Origin: Rossellomorea vietnamensis
GTDB taxonomy: Bacteria; Bacillota; Bacilli; Bacillales; Bacillaceae_B
Reading direction: 5' to 3'
DNA: 64,000 nucleotides
Assembly: GCF_001305855.1 (NCBI RefSeq)
Contig: NZ_LIXZ01000002.1
Coordinates: 62,001-126,000 of the forward strand
The position numbers were made by a program, and so were the translations under genes. Positions 1 to 8,844 of the stretch are shown here, piece by piece; positions within the stretch are counted from its first letter, which is position 1, and every line of letters starts with the position of its first letter. The notes below the pieces were generated by a model. It made no database searches. It was not told the origin of the DNA and saw only the letters and a list, made by a program, of their open reading frames with translations.

Positions 1-550
1 TCGTTTCTTCGATTTTGCTATGATCATCCAGCTCAATGGCTATGAGGACATCCGTTCCATAGGCGACGGCACGAACGTCACTGACGTTTTCCACCTTCCC
101 TGTCACATCGCCTATCTTCTCGGCGAGATCCCCTTCATATGCTGTATAATAGGATCTTCTTGCAGAACGGGTATTATCATCAAGATGTCCGTGATAATTC
201 GCATCCCCGTGGCTTGCACGGGCATCCCTTGCCAGGAAGTTCTTATCATAATCAGCAAGTGGCCGGGACGGGTTCTTCGGATTTCCATTCTCGTCCCTCA
301 CCTGAAGGAACTGGCGTTTCTTTTGACGGATATCCTGCCCTTCTTTTCCGGCAGAGTGATCATACATTTCAGTCAGAGGTCCGTCCCTCTCGTCCCGGTT
401 GTCCCCGCCATGTCCCTCGTTGGAGTAGAAGCCAAGTGGCTCGTAGGAGTCTGAATAACGATCTTGAGCTTTTTCTTCTCCACTATTACATGCAGCGAGA
501 CCCAGGGTCATGACGGCTGTTAATGGTACCATGAATAATCGTTTATTCAA
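1..550 (-). CDS. coxA: YhcN/YlaJ-family sporulation lipoprotein, CoxA-like (C-terminus beyond window)
   Basis: Partial gene; the 3' end lies beyond the left edge. A TTG start at 550 is preceded by an AAGGGGGAA ribosome binding site about seven bases upstream. The N-terminus is a lipoprotein signal (short basic stretch, hydrophobic core, lipobox LAAC at about residues 18-21). A charged, low-complexity region follows. From about residue 115 the sequence contains the YhcN/YlaJ pattern (LAEKIGDVTGKVENVSDV, then VLIAIELDD). In B. subtilis coxA, a spore-cortex lipoprotein, lies next to safA, and the order is the same here apart from one intervening kinase-like gene. Function is taken from that synteny and family; the truncated end prevents a length check. 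Confidence 0.8.
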   Translation of the reverse strand, partial: MNKRLFMVPLTAVMTLGLAACNSGEEKAQDRYSDSYEPLGFYSNEGHGGDNRDERDGPLTEMYDHSAGKEGQDIRQKKRQFLQVRDENGNPKNPSRPLADYDKNFLARDARASHGDANYHGHLDDNTRSARRSYYTAYEGDLAEKIGDVTGKVENVSDVRAVAYGTDVLIAIELDDHSKIEET

Positions 551-654
551 GTTACGTTTCCCCCTTCAACCCGATACTTGAGCATTTTTTCTGCTCACCA
601 TTAGGTTGTGAAAGGACATTCGCTTTCATTCGGGTCAATGTTTGGAGACATCCC

Positions 655-1629
655 CTACAATTGGGTATTGATCCTTTTCACTTCTCCATGCAGTTCCTGA
701 TTAAATTGCATCCGCTTGGAAAATTGCTGGATCGTCAAGTTCGTTAAATATCCCCATACCCGCTGTTTATACGATTGATCTTCCCTGATGAAGCGGTTCC
801 ACTCCCTGAATACATCGGATGGATACATCAATGCAATGTGAAAGATGAGATGATCACGATAAGTATGGAACGGTCCCATTTCTTTGATACCACCGAGGGA
901 CCAATTTAAATAGGGCAAGATCCGATTGCAATACTGGAGATCGTCCGTTATTTCCGTAGAGAGTGACATGAGATCGAAGTCAATCAAATAGACAGTCCCA
1001 TTCTTTCCCCTTAAAAAATTATGATGCGCCACATCTCCATGTGTGATGCAGTCTCCATATTCATGAATGCCGACCGATTTTAATTCTTTTAATGCCCATT
1101 TCCCCCATTCTAAATACGTATACAAATAATAGGGCTGAATGAATGCCTGCAAATAGGGGAGATTATATTGAAACTGCATCAGCCGTTTTTTCCATTTTTT
1201 CAGCCAATGATAATGAGGGATCTCTTCTGTCCATGAACCATGGATCCTTTTCGAAACGGCATGAAACTTTTTCATTACGAGCAATGCATCTTCTCTGTCA
1301 TCCGCCTGGTCGTATTGAATGGCCCTCGAAGTTTCCAGCCACATCGTAATACCGATAGGAGATCCTTCGAACAATAAAAGTTCCCGTTCATGAATGGGGT
1401 GAAACGGCAGGACATGATAAAACTTTTCACTTAATAGAGTTGATATCAACCGTTCCTGAAGCAGGAACTTCAACTGACTGGGAAATCGTTTGACGAACCA
1501 TTTACTCCCATGGCTTTTCAGCACCCATTTCCCTTCTTTAATCACTTTCAGGGATGCCCCGGGATCATTTAATTTATATCGCAAAAAAGAAAGGAGACGA
1601 TGTGAATAATCGTCCCCTCGTGCATGCAT
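655..1629 (-). CDS. CotS/APH-fold kinase-like spore protein
   Basis: About 324 residues with the aminoglycoside-phosphotransferase/CotS kinase fold. The catalytic loop HGDVAHHNFL and the metal-binding LIDFDL (DFG-like) are both intact, so an active small-molecule or protein kinase is possible. The ATG at 1629 is chosen because GAGGG sits about five bases upstream, within the end of safA; an ATG at 1653 has no visible ribosome binding site. It begins one base after the safA stop, which implies co-expression with that spore-coat morphogenetic gene. CotS, YutH and YsxE of B. subtilis belong to this family and are spore-associated. The substrate is unknown. Confidence 0.72.
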   Translation of the reverse strand: MHARGDDYSHRLLSFLRYKLNDPGASLKVIKEGKWVLKSHGSKWFVKRFPSQLKFLLQERLISTLLSEKFYHVLPFHPIHERELLLFEGSPIGITMWLETSRAIQYDQADDREDALLVMKKFHAVSKRIHGSWTEEIPHYHWLKKWKKRLMQFQYNLPYLQAFIQPYYLYTYLEWGKWALKELKSVGIHEYGDCITHGDVAHHNFLRGKNGTVYLIDFDLMSLSTEITDDLQYCNRILPYLNWSLGGIKEMGPFHTYRDHLIFHIALMYPSDVFREWNRFIREDQSYKQRVWGYLTNLTIQQFSKRMQFNQELHGEVKRINTQL

Positions 1630-1630
1630 C

Positions 1631-3232
1631 TTATCCCTCAAAATCATCGTCATTGAAATTCGGCATGCTAAATGCTCTTGGACCGAACATTCCCGGTGAT
1701 CCCATTTGCATTCCCTGGCCTTGAGGTCCCATTGGCATTCCTTGAGGGCCCATCGGCATTCCCATTCCCTGGCCTTGAGGTCCCATTGGCATCCCCTGAG
1801 GGCCCATCGGCATTCCCATTCCCTGACCTTGAGGTCCCATCGGCATTCCTTGACCAGGCATTCCCTGACCCATCATTCCCGGACCGAAGCCGTATGGCTG
1901 TTGCATTCCTTGAGGCATTTGCTGCGGCATCATCGGTTGATGCATCATTTGACCTGATTTCGGTCCACCACATCCGCAATCCCCCTGGTCACTTGCTCCC
2001 ATCACATTCGATGGCTGACCCATTGGCGTTTGATACTGTGCTCCCATCACATTGGACGGTTGGCCCATCGGCATTTGATATCCGCCCATGGAAGGCGACT
2101 CTTCCGACATCGCTCCCTGAACCTGGCCTCCTGGTCCCATCGGATACCCGCCAGGCATTCCGCCGCCTTGGAATCCAGGACCCGGCATGACTGGGGAGAC
2201 CGGATAGCAGTTCTGTGGATACGGCATGTATGGAGCCTGTTGCTGCGGCATTTGAGCCGTTGGGAAGTTCTCTTCGGATGCACCCATTACTCCTGACGGC
2301 TGACCCATCGGCTGCTGCATCGGCATTTGCATCGGTTGCTGCATATGCATCGGCATCTGCATAGGCTGCTGCATCGGCATTTGTCCTTGAGGCATATATG
2401 GCATAACAGAAGACGACTCTTCGTCATACCCCATTTGTGGCATCATCGGCATGTTCTGCATTCCAGGCATCGATTGAGCACCTTGAACCTGACTGCCAGG
2501 TCCCATAGGCATTCCTTGACCCATTGGCATCCCTTGACCCATCGGCATTCCATAACCTGCTCCTGGATGCATTCCTCCATGTGGCGGACAGAAACCTGAT
2601 CCTGGCATGACCGGTGATACAGGTAAGCAATTATTCGGGTTATAATACATAGGCTGGGTGTTCCCTCCTTGTGGTTGTGATGGCATTTGTAAGCTTTCTT
2701 CTTCTTGAACACCTTTTACGGCTTCCTGCTTTGGTTTTGGCATCTGCTTTGGCTGTTCTTTTGCTTTAGGGAGTACGTTGGTAGGTTTAGGCGGTGATTT
2801 TGGTTTTGGCATTGGTTTGGCCTGTTGCTTTGGCTGCTGCACTTGCATGTTTGCCATATTCATCATGTAATAGTTGTTAATATCAATTTCCGGTACCACT
2901 GGTTTCGGCATTTTTGGTGCAAAAGGCTTTTGTACTTCTTTCGGCATTTCTTTCTTTGGTTCTTCGACCGGCATGGCCATAGGCTTCTGCTCTTTGAATG
3001 GATGCTCTGCTTTAGGCATCTCCTTCTTAGGCATCTCTTTGGACCCGTATTTGATTTGTGTCTCTTTCTTTACGGTTCCGCCTGTAGTCGGCACTTTTAT
3101 TTTCATGCCGGGCATGATCATATCGGGATTTGAAAGCTGGGCATTCATCTGTTTTAATTCTTCGAAATTCACGCCATACTTCTTGGCGATCTTCCAAAGA
3201 GTATCCCCTTTTTGAACGATATGGATTTTCAC
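1631..3232 (-). CDS. safA: SafA, spore coat morphogenetic protein with N-terminal LysM
   Basis: SafA directs inner-coat assembly and associates with SpoVID on the forespore surface. A single LysM domain spans roughly residues 3-48 (HIVQKGDTLWKIAKKYG ... MPGMKIKVP), followed by a Lys/Pro/Met-rich stretch and a very long Met/Gln/Pro/Gly-rich repetitive tail. The GTG at 3232 is preferred: GAGGAGGG lies seven to eight bases upstream and translation then begins VKIHIVQKGD, like B. subtilis SafA. The upstream in-frame ATG at 3253 has no ribosome binding site. The gene lies between nadA and the coxA-like gene, as in B. subtilis. The tail is longer and far richer in Met-Pro-Met-Gly repeats than I recall for B. 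subtilis SafA. Confidence 0.9.
   Translation of the reverse strand: MKIHIVQKGDTLWKIAKKYGVNFEELKQMNAQLSNPDMIMPGMKIKVPTTGGTVKKETQIKYGSKEMPKKEMPKAEHPFKEQKPMAMPVEEPKKEMPKEVQKPFAPKMPKPVVPEIDINNYYMMNMANMQVQQPKQQAKPMPKPKSPPKPTNVLPKAKEQPKQMPKPKQEAVKGVQEEESLQMPSQPQGGNTQPMYYNPNNCLPVSPVMPGSGFCPPHGGMHPGAGYGMPMGQGMPMGQGMPMGPGSQVQGAQSMPGMQNMPMMPQMGYDEESSSVMPYMPQGQMPMQQPMQMPMHMQQPMQMPMQQPMGQPSGVMGASEENFPTAQMPQQQAPYMPYPQNCYPVSPVMPGPGFQGGGMPGGYPMGPGGQVQGAMSEESPSMGGYQMPMGQPSNVMGAQYQTPMGQPSNVMGASDQGDCGCGGPKSGQMMHQPMMPQQMPQGMQQPYGFGPGMMGQGMPGQGMPMGPQGQGMGMPMGPQGMPMGPQGQGMGMPMGPQGMPMGPQGQGMQMGSPGMFGPRAFSMPNFNDDDFEG
1709..1856. repeat. 54-bp tandem repeats inside safA
   Basis: The sequence beginning ccttgaggtccc recurs at 1719, 1773 and 1827, an exact 54-bp (18-residue) period encoding Met-Pro-Met-Gly-Pro-Gln-Gly units. 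The third copy decays after about 30 bases. Other, shorter Met/Gln-rich repeats lie around 2300-2400. Such in-frame minisatellites commonly change copy number between strains. Confidence 0.85.
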
Positions 3233-3263
3233 TCTTTTTCCCTCCTCAGGCATAAGTCTATAT

Positions 3264-3272
3264 ATCCTATGA
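3264..3272 (-). promoter_or_regulatory. Candidate mother-cell sigma factor -10 element for safA
   Basis: Reading towards safA, CATAGGATA resembles the -10 element of SigE/SigK promoters (CATA followed by TA-rich bases). It would place transcription start a little upstream of the ATG at 3253, which fits translation from the GTG at 3232. No convincing -35 was found. In B. subtilis safA is expressed in the mother cell under SigE; the assignment here is tentative. Confidence 0.3.
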
Positions 3273-3321
3273 CAAGATAGGCAAATTGCTAATCATCTAC
3301 ATAAAAACTTATGAGATATGC

Positions 3322-3360
3322 AAAAAAAATATACCGTTCCCAAGATGGGGACGGTATATT
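3322..3360 (-). terminator. Intrinsic terminator after nadA
   Basis: On the minus strand a stem of about 12 bp (ATATACCGTCCCC pairing with GGGAACGGTATAT, loop ATCTT) is followed by a run of eight T. It ends the nadB-nadC-nadA unit before safA. Confidence 0.85.
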
Positions 3361-3390
3361 TCAGCTTGTTCATTTTTATAAAGAGAGGCA

Positions 3391-4497
3391 TCAAGCACGT
3401 GTCAGCATGCGTTCTAAAGCGAAGACTGCATTTTTCGAGACATCTGCATCCACCTTGATGATATTTTCCGGATTTCCATCCATTATTTTTTTCAATGACC
3501 AAAGGAGATGTGGTAAATCGATCCGGTTCATCGTCAAGCAAGGGCACATATACGGATTCAGGGAAACGATCTGTTTATCCGGATGTTGATGGATCAGCCT
3601 TTTCACGAGATTCATCTCAGTACCGATGGCAAAGGCAGATCCGGGAGGTGATTGTTCAATCGTTTCAATAATGTATTTTGTGCTGCCATTCAAATCGGAC
3701 TTCTCGACGACTTCCCGGCGGCATTCAGGATGAACGATGATTTTCATGTCAGGATGATTCTCACGGATATCCCCGATATTTTTCACAGTGAAATTTTCAT
3801 GCACCGAGCAATGTCCTTTCCAGAGGATCACTTTCACTTCTTCCAAGTCGCCATCATAGACCAATTCGTTTTGAATGGGATCCCATACGGCCATTTCGCT
3901 TAAGGAAACACCAAGATCAGCCGCCGTATTACGTCCTAAATGCTGATCAGGCAGGAAAAGGATCCTTTGTTTCTCACCTAATGCCCACTCTACCATTTTA
4001 TGGGCATTGGATGACGTAACCGTGGCTCCCCCATTTCTTCCGACAAAACTTTTGATGGCCGCAGTCGAATTCACATAGGTAAGGGGGATGATGCTGTCAC
4101 CGAACATCTCCATGAGCTTCCCCCACGCCTTTTCCGTCTGATAAATGTCTGCCATATCCGCCATGGAACATCCGGCCCTCATATCCGGCAAGATGACCAC
4201 TTGATTATCCTCCGTCAAGATGTCTGCTGTTTCAGCCATGAAATGAACACCGCAAAACACAATGAACTCCGCCTCTTTATTCTCAGCGGACAGTTGGGCA
4301 AGCTGAAGGGAATCACCAACGGCATCAGCAAATTGGATCACTTCGTCTTTTTGATAATGATGCCCGGGAATGAAAAGCTTCTTTCCTAACTGCAGCTTGA
4401 TTTCCCTCACTCTGTTTTCCATCTCGACGGTCGAGAGGCTCGTGAATGATTCAGGCAGGACGTTCGTTTCTTTCGTTAATTCATCGAGTAACCCCAT
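3391..4497 (-). CDS. nadA: Quinolinate synthase A
   Basis: NadA condenses iminoaspartate with dihydroxyacetone phosphate to quinolinate, using a [4Fe-4S] cluster. The 368-residue length equals the Bacillus type. Conserved features include [11 protein letters not shown] near the start, [14 protein letters not shown], and cysteines in GCSMADM (about 110), HPECR (about 230) and [10 protein letters not shown] (about 320), the likely cluster ligands. The ATG at 4497 is preferred over that at 4503 because AAGGGG is then seven bases upstream. The start overlaps the end of nadC, so the two are translationally coupled. It is the last gene of nadBCA, which is probably repressed by NiaR. Confidence 0.95.
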   Translation of the reverse strand: MGLLDELTKETNVLPESFTSLSTVEMENRVREIKLQLGKKLFIPGHHYQKDEVIQFADAVGDSLQLAQLSAENKEAEFIVFCGVHFMAETADILTEDNQVVILPDMRAGCSMADMADIYQTEKAWGKLMEMFGDSIIPLTYVNSTAAIKSFVGRNGGATVTSSNAHKMVEWALGEKQRILFLPDQHLGRNTAADLGVSLSEMAVWDPIQNELVYDGDLEEVKVILWKGHCSVHENFTVKNIGDIRENHPDMKIIVHPECRREVVEKSDLNGSTKYIIETIEQSPPGSAFAIGTEMNLVKRLIHQHPDKQIVSLNPYMCPCLTMNRIDLPHLLWSLKKIMDGNPENIIKVDADVSKNAVFALERMLTRA

Positions 4498-5344
4498 GTT
4501 CATACCCCTTCCCTATTCCTACTCTTGCACTGATATCGAGTGATTTCACAGAATGCGTCAAGTACCCGAGGGAGATATAATGCACCCCTGTCTCCGCATA
4601 AGCATGAAGACTCTCCCTGGTGATCCCGCCCGATGCTTCCGTCACGATATGAGACGGTACAAGCGGGATCCACTCCTTAATCGTCGACGGAGTACAGTTA
4701 TCGAACATGATGACATCTGCCCCTGCCTCAATCGCTTCCAATAATTGTTCTTTCGTTTCAATTTCCACTTCCACCTTCACCATATGACCGATTTGCTTTT
4801 TCACCTGCTTCACAGCCTGAGTGATCGACCCGGTGAAAGAAATGTGATTATCCTTTAGCATGACAGCATCATATAGACCGTTTCTGTGGTTGAACCCGCC
4901 GCCGGTCCTTACAGCGTATTTCTCAAGCATCCGGAGTCCCGGCGTCGTTTTCCGTGTATCACAAAGCCGGACCCCGGTGCCCCTCACGTGTTCCACCGCC
5001 CGGTACGTTTCCGTTGCAATACCGCTCATACGCTGGATCAGATTGAGGATAACCCGTTCCCCCTGGAGGAGATTCCCCATAGGACCACGGATTTCAGCAA
5101 TTGACCGACCCGCTTCCACCCATTCACCATCTTCAACGAACATCTCGATATCGACCGTGGGACCAAAAAGGGAGAAGCCGATCTCAATCACATCCCTCCC
5201 ACAAAAAATGCCCTGTTCTTTCATGAATAGTGAAAAGGAGCCTTGATCGCTTTTTCTGAACAGGATTTCAGACGACAAATCTCCGTCACCAAGATCTTCC
5301 CGGTAAAATGTTTCAAGCATAGATTTTAGTTTCATTTTGTTCAT
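4481..5344 (-). CDS. nadC: Quinolinate phosphoribosyltransferase (decarboxylating)
   Basis: NadC converts quinolinate and PRPP to nicotinate mononucleotide, the step after NadA. The 287-residue protein has the family landmarks [11 protein letters not shown] near the start, [33 protein letters not shown] (the phosphate-binding region), [15 protein letters not shown], and a C-terminal barrel ending near [22 protein letters not shown]. The ATG at 5344 has GAGGGTGG six bases upstream. The gene overlaps nadB upstream and nadA downstream, the standard Bacillus nadBCA order. Confidence 0.95.
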   Translation of the reverse strand: MNKMKLKSMLETFYREDLGDGDLSSEILFRKSDQGSFSLFMKEQGIFCGRDVIEIGFSLFGPTVDIEMFVEDGEWVEAGRSIAEIRGPMGNLLQGERVILNLIQRMSGIATETYRAVEHVRGTGVRLCDTRKTTPGLRMLEKYAVRTGGGFNHRNGLYDAVMLKDNHISFTGSITQAVKQVKKQIGHMVKVEVEIETKEQLLEAIEAGADVIMFDNCTPSTIKEWIPLVPSHIVTEASGGITRESLHAYAETGVHYISLGYLTHSVKSLDISARVGIGKGYEHGVTR

Positions 5345-6902
5345 GATCGTCCACCCTCAATCGCCCTTCATTTTTTTGTAGAACCATTTTCCGTTTCAAC
5401 CATCCTGCATTATCTTCCATCGGGAAATCTGACCGGATGTGACCTCCCCTGCTTTCTGTCCTTAATAACGCAGACTCTGTAACAAGAAGGCTTACAACCC
5501 ACATGAAATACAAGTGAATTTCTTCACGTGAATTAAAATCAATATGCTCATGAAAGGTAAGAGGCTGTTCGTTTAACCACTCCAAATGAGCGGATAAGCC
5601 TTCTTCCTTCCGTATGATTCCGACGTGATTCATCATTCCTTCTTTTAATTCGTCTGCATGAAAAGGAATCGATATGGGTTCCCCCTCGACGATCCGGTCG
5701 AATGGGGAATAGACAAGCGCAGAGGAACGAACTCCACTCTCTATCAAATATTCACCCAGACGCTCCCCGTACACCAACCCTTCCAACAATGAATTGCTCG
5801 CCAGGCGATTCGCCCCGTGAATACCGCTGCAAGCAACTTCCCCGATGGCATACAGTCCTGGGATATTGGTCCTTCCCACACGATCGGTCACGATTCCTCC
5901 CATCATAAAATGACATCCCGGAGAAACAGGGATCCTCCCTGCCTCAATGGAAATATGATGTTTTGAGCAGAGGGCGAAAATAGAAGGGAATTTCCCTTGA
6001 AAATCTTCTATTCTACTAATATCCAGATACACATTTCTTCCTTTTCTTCGTTCCTTATAAATACACTCGGCCACAATATGCCGGGGGGCAAGTTCCATGA
6101 GGGGATCAACGCCCTCCATGATCCGTTTCCCCGCATCATTGAGGAGTATGGCTCCCTCTCCTCTCACCGCTTCTGAAATCAGACCGCATGTTTTCCCATC
6201 CGACCAAAGGAGCGTCGGATGAAACTGAATGAACTCCATATCCGAAAGCTTTGCTCCTGCAAGAAAGGCAAGGGCCATCCCATCTCCCGTTACGGACGGA
6301 TGATTGGATGTAGACGGATATAACCCACCGATCCCACCCGTTGCGAGAACAATATGAGGAGCATAGTAAAAGCGGATGGCGTCATCTTTATCCTTGGTCT
6401 TCACTCCGCAGCATTGCCCCCTGTCATTTTTGACAAGTTCGTACACCATTTCCCGTTCCACGAATTGAACCTTTTCCCGTGAAAGGGATTTCAATAAATG
6501 GTTCATTAAAAATTTCCCCGTCTGATCTCCCCCGCTATGAAGGATGCGATATTCACTATGTGCCCCCTCCATTCCGAGAGAAAGGCTCCCATCGTCTTCC
6601 CGATCGAAAGGTGCCCCCTCATTCACCAGGGATTCCACGATCCGTTTTCCATCTACTAGGAGTTCTTTCACACTGTCTTCAAGCTGGTGATAGCACCCTG
6701 CTTCCAATGTATCCTTTAAATGGGAATGGACGGAATCCTTCAGACCTATAGGTGCCGCGACCCCGCCTTGAGCGAGATACGAGTTACCACTTTCGATTTC
6801 ATCCTTTGTGATAATCATCACATAAAAATGATCTTGAAGTCTGCGTGCCAATTGCAAAGCAGCAATGCCACTTCCTACGATGATAATATCGGTTTTTTCC
6901 AT
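5313..6902 (-). CDS. nadB: L-aspartate oxidase
   Basis: NadB is the FAD-dependent enzyme that oxidises L-aspartate to iminoaspartate, the first step of de novo NAD synthesis. The N-terminal dinucleotide fold is plain (DIIIVGSGIAALQLARRL). Further family motifs are SYLAQGGVAA, HSGGDQTGKFLMNHLL, ATGGIGGLYPSTSNH, FIQFHPTLLW and GLYAIGEVACSGIHGANRLASN. The ATG at 6902 follows AGGAGGG. The length (529 residues) is normal. It is divergent from nifS across a 124-bp region that carries a candidate NiaR operator. Confidence 0.95.
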   Translation of the reverse strand: MEKTDIIIVGSGIAALQLARRLQDHFYVMIITKDEIESGNSYLAQGGVAAPIGLKDSVHSHLKDTLEAGCYHQLEDSVKELLVDGKRIVESLVNEGAPFDREDDGSLSLGMEGAHSEYRILHSGGDQTGKFLMNHLLKSLSREKVQFVEREMVYELVKNDRGQCCGVKTKDKDDAIRFYYAPHIVLATGGIGGLYPSTSNHPSVTGDGMALAFLAGAKLSDMEFIQFHPTLLWSDGKTCGLISEAVRGEGAILLNDAGKRIMEGVDPLMELAPRHIVAECIYKERRKGRNVYLDISRIEDFQGKFPSIFALCSKHHISIEAGRIPVSPGCHFMMGGIVTDRVGRTNIPGLYAIGEVACSGIHGANRLASNSLLEGLVYGERLGEYLIESGVRSSALVYSPFDRIVEGEPISIPFHADELKEGMMNHVGIIRKEEGLSAHLEWLNEQPLTFHEHIDFNSREEIHLYFMWVVSLLVTESALLRTESRGGHIRSDFPMEDNAGWLKRKMVLQKNEGRLRVDDHEQNETKIYA

Positions 6903-6922
6903 CAAAAACCCTCCTGATTATT

Positions 6923-6943
6923 TACAGGTGTCTTGACACATAT
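6923..6943. promoter_or_regulatory. Candidate NiaR operator in the nadB-nifS divergent region
   Basis: The sequence acaggtgtcttgacacatat is an imperfect inverted repeat (ACAGGTGTC facing GACACaTaT), similar to the ACAGGTGTC-type half sites described for the Bacillus niacin-responsive repressor NiaR (YrxA). It overlaps the -35 TTGACA (6933-6938) of a plausible promoter reading into nifS, with TAAACT at 6957-6962 after an 18-base spacer. The repressor gene niaR lies directly downstream of nifS. Confidence 0.65.
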
Positions 6944-7026
6944 ATTTACACATAATTAAACTAATGACAAGAGTTTTTTACAAGAGTCATATATTCAGAC
7001 AATTCCCATTAAAGGCAGGTTATATA

Positions 7027-8169
7027 ATGAACTATTTTGATTATGCTGCTACAACCCCTGTAGATGCTGAGAGTTTACACGTGTTCCGGACCGTAAGTGA
7101 AGAGTTCTGGGGCAACCCGAGCAGTCTTCACGATATCGGAGGGAAAGCGGGGCTCCTCCTTACAAAATGCAGAGAAAAATTGGCTGCGCTCCTCGGTGTC
7201 CCTTCTAAAGGGATTCACTTTACTTCCGGTGGGACGGAAGGGAACCATATAGCCCTTGTCACACTGGCATTAAGCAGACAAAAAAAAGGAAAACACATCA
7301 TCATCGGAGGAGCCGAGCATTCCTCCATTCATTCCTCAGCCGCTTTTCTCCAGGGGCTGGGCTTTACAGTCACGAAGATCCCTTTGACTTCTGATGGCCA
7401 GATCGAGCCTCAAATGATCAAAGAATCGCTTTCGGAACAGACGACCGTTGTGAGCATCGGACACGTCAATGGAGAAATCGGAACGATCCAGCCACTCCAT
7501 GCCATTCATGATCTACTGAGAGATTGTGATATCCTCCTTCACAGCGATATGGTTCAATCATTCGGGAAAATGGACGTTACGGATGTCACTTCCAAGGTCG
7601 ACAGCTTCACCCTTTCATCTCATAAGATTTACGGTCCAAAAGGAGTCGGCGCATTTTATATCAATCCAGCCCTGGACATCACTCCCATGATACCTGGACA
7701 GACTCATGAAGACGGATTCAGGGGGGGAACGGTGAACCTTCCGGGGATAGCGGGATTTGTGACAGCCGCTGACCTGTCCCACCATTCCTTTGCAACATCC
7801 CATTACATGGGGATGAGAACACATTTTTTAACGGGACTGGAAGAACTGCTGCCCGGCCGGTACACTCTTTATGAAGGACCCTCACATGCACAGCTGCCAC
7901 ATGTCATCGGCCTCGGCATCCACGGAATTGAGGGACAGTGGCTCATGCTTGAATGCAACAGGCGCGGCATGGGGATTTCCACCGGCAGTGCATGCGGTGC
8001 CGGTTCCGAGGACTTACCCAAGACCCTTAAGAGTATGGGTGTCAGTCAAAGAGCTGGAAAAGAATTCATCCGGATATCATTCGGAAGGGATACAAGGGAA
8101 GAACAAATAACAGAATTGATCCGCGCATTGTCTGACATCCATGCGTCTCTAAGCTCTCCCTTAACTTGA
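7027..8169 (+). CDS. nifS: Cysteine desulfurase NifS (NAD-pathway type)
   Basis: This PLP-dependent enzyme takes sulfur from cysteine; in Bacillus this copy is linked to maturation of the NadA iron-sulfur cluster. The PLP lysine lies in SSHKIYGPKGVGAFYI and the catalytic cysteine in STGSACGAGSEDLPK. The sequence opens with MNYFDYAATTPVD, typical for the family. The ATG at 7027 has AAGGCAGG eight bases upstream and gives a 380-residue product; the longer reading from 6964 adds a stretch with no homology feel and overlaps the promoter. It is divergent from nadBCA and followed by niaR. Confidence 0.93.
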   Translation: MNYFDYAATTPVDAESLHVFRTVSEEFWGNPSSLHDIGGKAGLLLTKCREKLAALLGVPSKGIHFTSGGTEGNHIALVTLALSRQKKGKHIIIGGAEHSSIHSSAAFLQGLGFTVTKIPLTSDGQIEPQMIKESLSEQTTVVSIGHVNGEIGTIQPLHAIHDLLRDCDILLHSDMVQSFGKMDVTDVTSKVDSFTLSSHKIYGPKGVGAFYINPALDITPMIPGQTHEDGFRGGTVNLPGIAGFVTAADLSHHSFATSHYMGMRTHFLTGLEELLPGRYTLYEGPSHAQLPHVIGLGIHGIEGQWLMLECNRRGMGISTGSACGAGSEDLPKTLKSMGVSQRAGKEFIRISFGRDTREEQITELIRALSDIHASLSSPLT

Positions 8170-8219
8170 AGAGCCGGTTGTGATATGATTTCCTATATCG
8201 ATTGGGGACGGAGGAGATA

Positions 8220-8765
8220 ATGGTGGCAGGAAAAAAGATCCTGGGAGAAGAAAGAAGACAGTGGATCCTTGATAAACTAATGACAAAGCTCTCCCCGATT
8301 ACAGGTGGGGAGCTCGCGAAGCAGACCAATGTCAGCCGGCAGGTGATCGTAAGTGACATCACCCTATTGAAAGCAAAAGGCGAACCCATCATCGCGACGA
8401 GCCAAGGCTACTTGTATATGCCCGCCTCGAATCAGGATACGATGATTGAACGGACGGTTGCTTGCAAGCATCAACCTCACCGGTCGGAAGAAGAACTCTT
8501 TTTGCTTGTCGATCACGGGGTCACAGTCAAGGATGTCAAGATCGAACACGGTGTGTATGGTGATCTGACCGCTTCAATCATGGTGTCGAACCGCAAAGAA
8601 GTGGAGCAATTCATGAAGAAGATTGATGAAACCGGGGCATCCTTTTTATCAGAATTGACCGACGGTGTCCATTTACATACATTAATGGCCCAAACGGAAC
8701 AAACCCTGGATAATGCAGAAAATGCGCTCCGTGAAGCCGGCTTTTTGATTCAGAGTGATCTATAG
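8220..8765 (+). CDS. niaR: NiaR (YrxA), niacin-responsive transcriptional repressor
   Basis: The protein has an N-terminal winged helix (HTH_11 type; GELAKQTNVSRQVIVSDITLLKAKG, roughly residues 25-50) and a C-terminal 3H domain. The 3H domain has the spaced histidines expected for metal and niacin binding (CKHQPHRSEEEL, VKIEHGVYGDL, DGVHLHTL). The family represses NAD-synthesis genes when nicotinate is present. The ribosome binding site GGAGGAG lies three bases from the ATG at 8220 and six from the GTG at 8223, so GTG may be the true start. It sits 50 bases after nifS and is probably in the same transcript, which allows autoregulation. Confidence 0.9.
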   Translation: MVAGKKILGEERRQWILDKLMTKLSPITGGELAKQTNVSRQVIVSDITLLKAKGEPIIATSQGYLYMPASNQDTMIERTVACKHQPHRSEEELFLLVDHGVTVKDVKIEHGVYGDLTASIMVSNRKEVEQFMKKIDETGASFLSELTDGVHLHTLMAQTEQTLDNAENALREAGFLIQSDL

Positions 8766-8804
8766 GACTGACAGCCGCATATCCTTTCATGAGGGCAAGC
8801 CCAC

Positions 8805-8843
8805 AAAAAAAAGGCAGAATCCACAAGGGATCTGCCTTTTTTC
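8805..8843. terminator. Bidirectional terminator between niaR and pheA
   Basis: The stem AAAAGGCAGAATCC / GGGATCTGCCTTTT is flanked by A-runs on the left and T-runs on the right, so it can stop transcription from both converging genes. Confidence 0.88.
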
Positions 8844-8844
8844 T

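Noticed and set aside
20-513. Two overlapping plus-strand open frames at the left edge
   Set aside because: They mirror the coxA-like gene on the minus strand, which has a ribosome binding site, lipobox and family motif.
1709-1856. Regular spaced repeats considered as a CRISPR array
   Set aside because: The repeats are contiguous, without unique spacers, in frame and code for the SafA tail.
1672-2599. Several open frames antisense or out of frame to safA
   Set aside because: They arise from the repetitive Met/Pro/Gly codons of safA; their composition (His/Leu/Arg-rich) has no domain sense.
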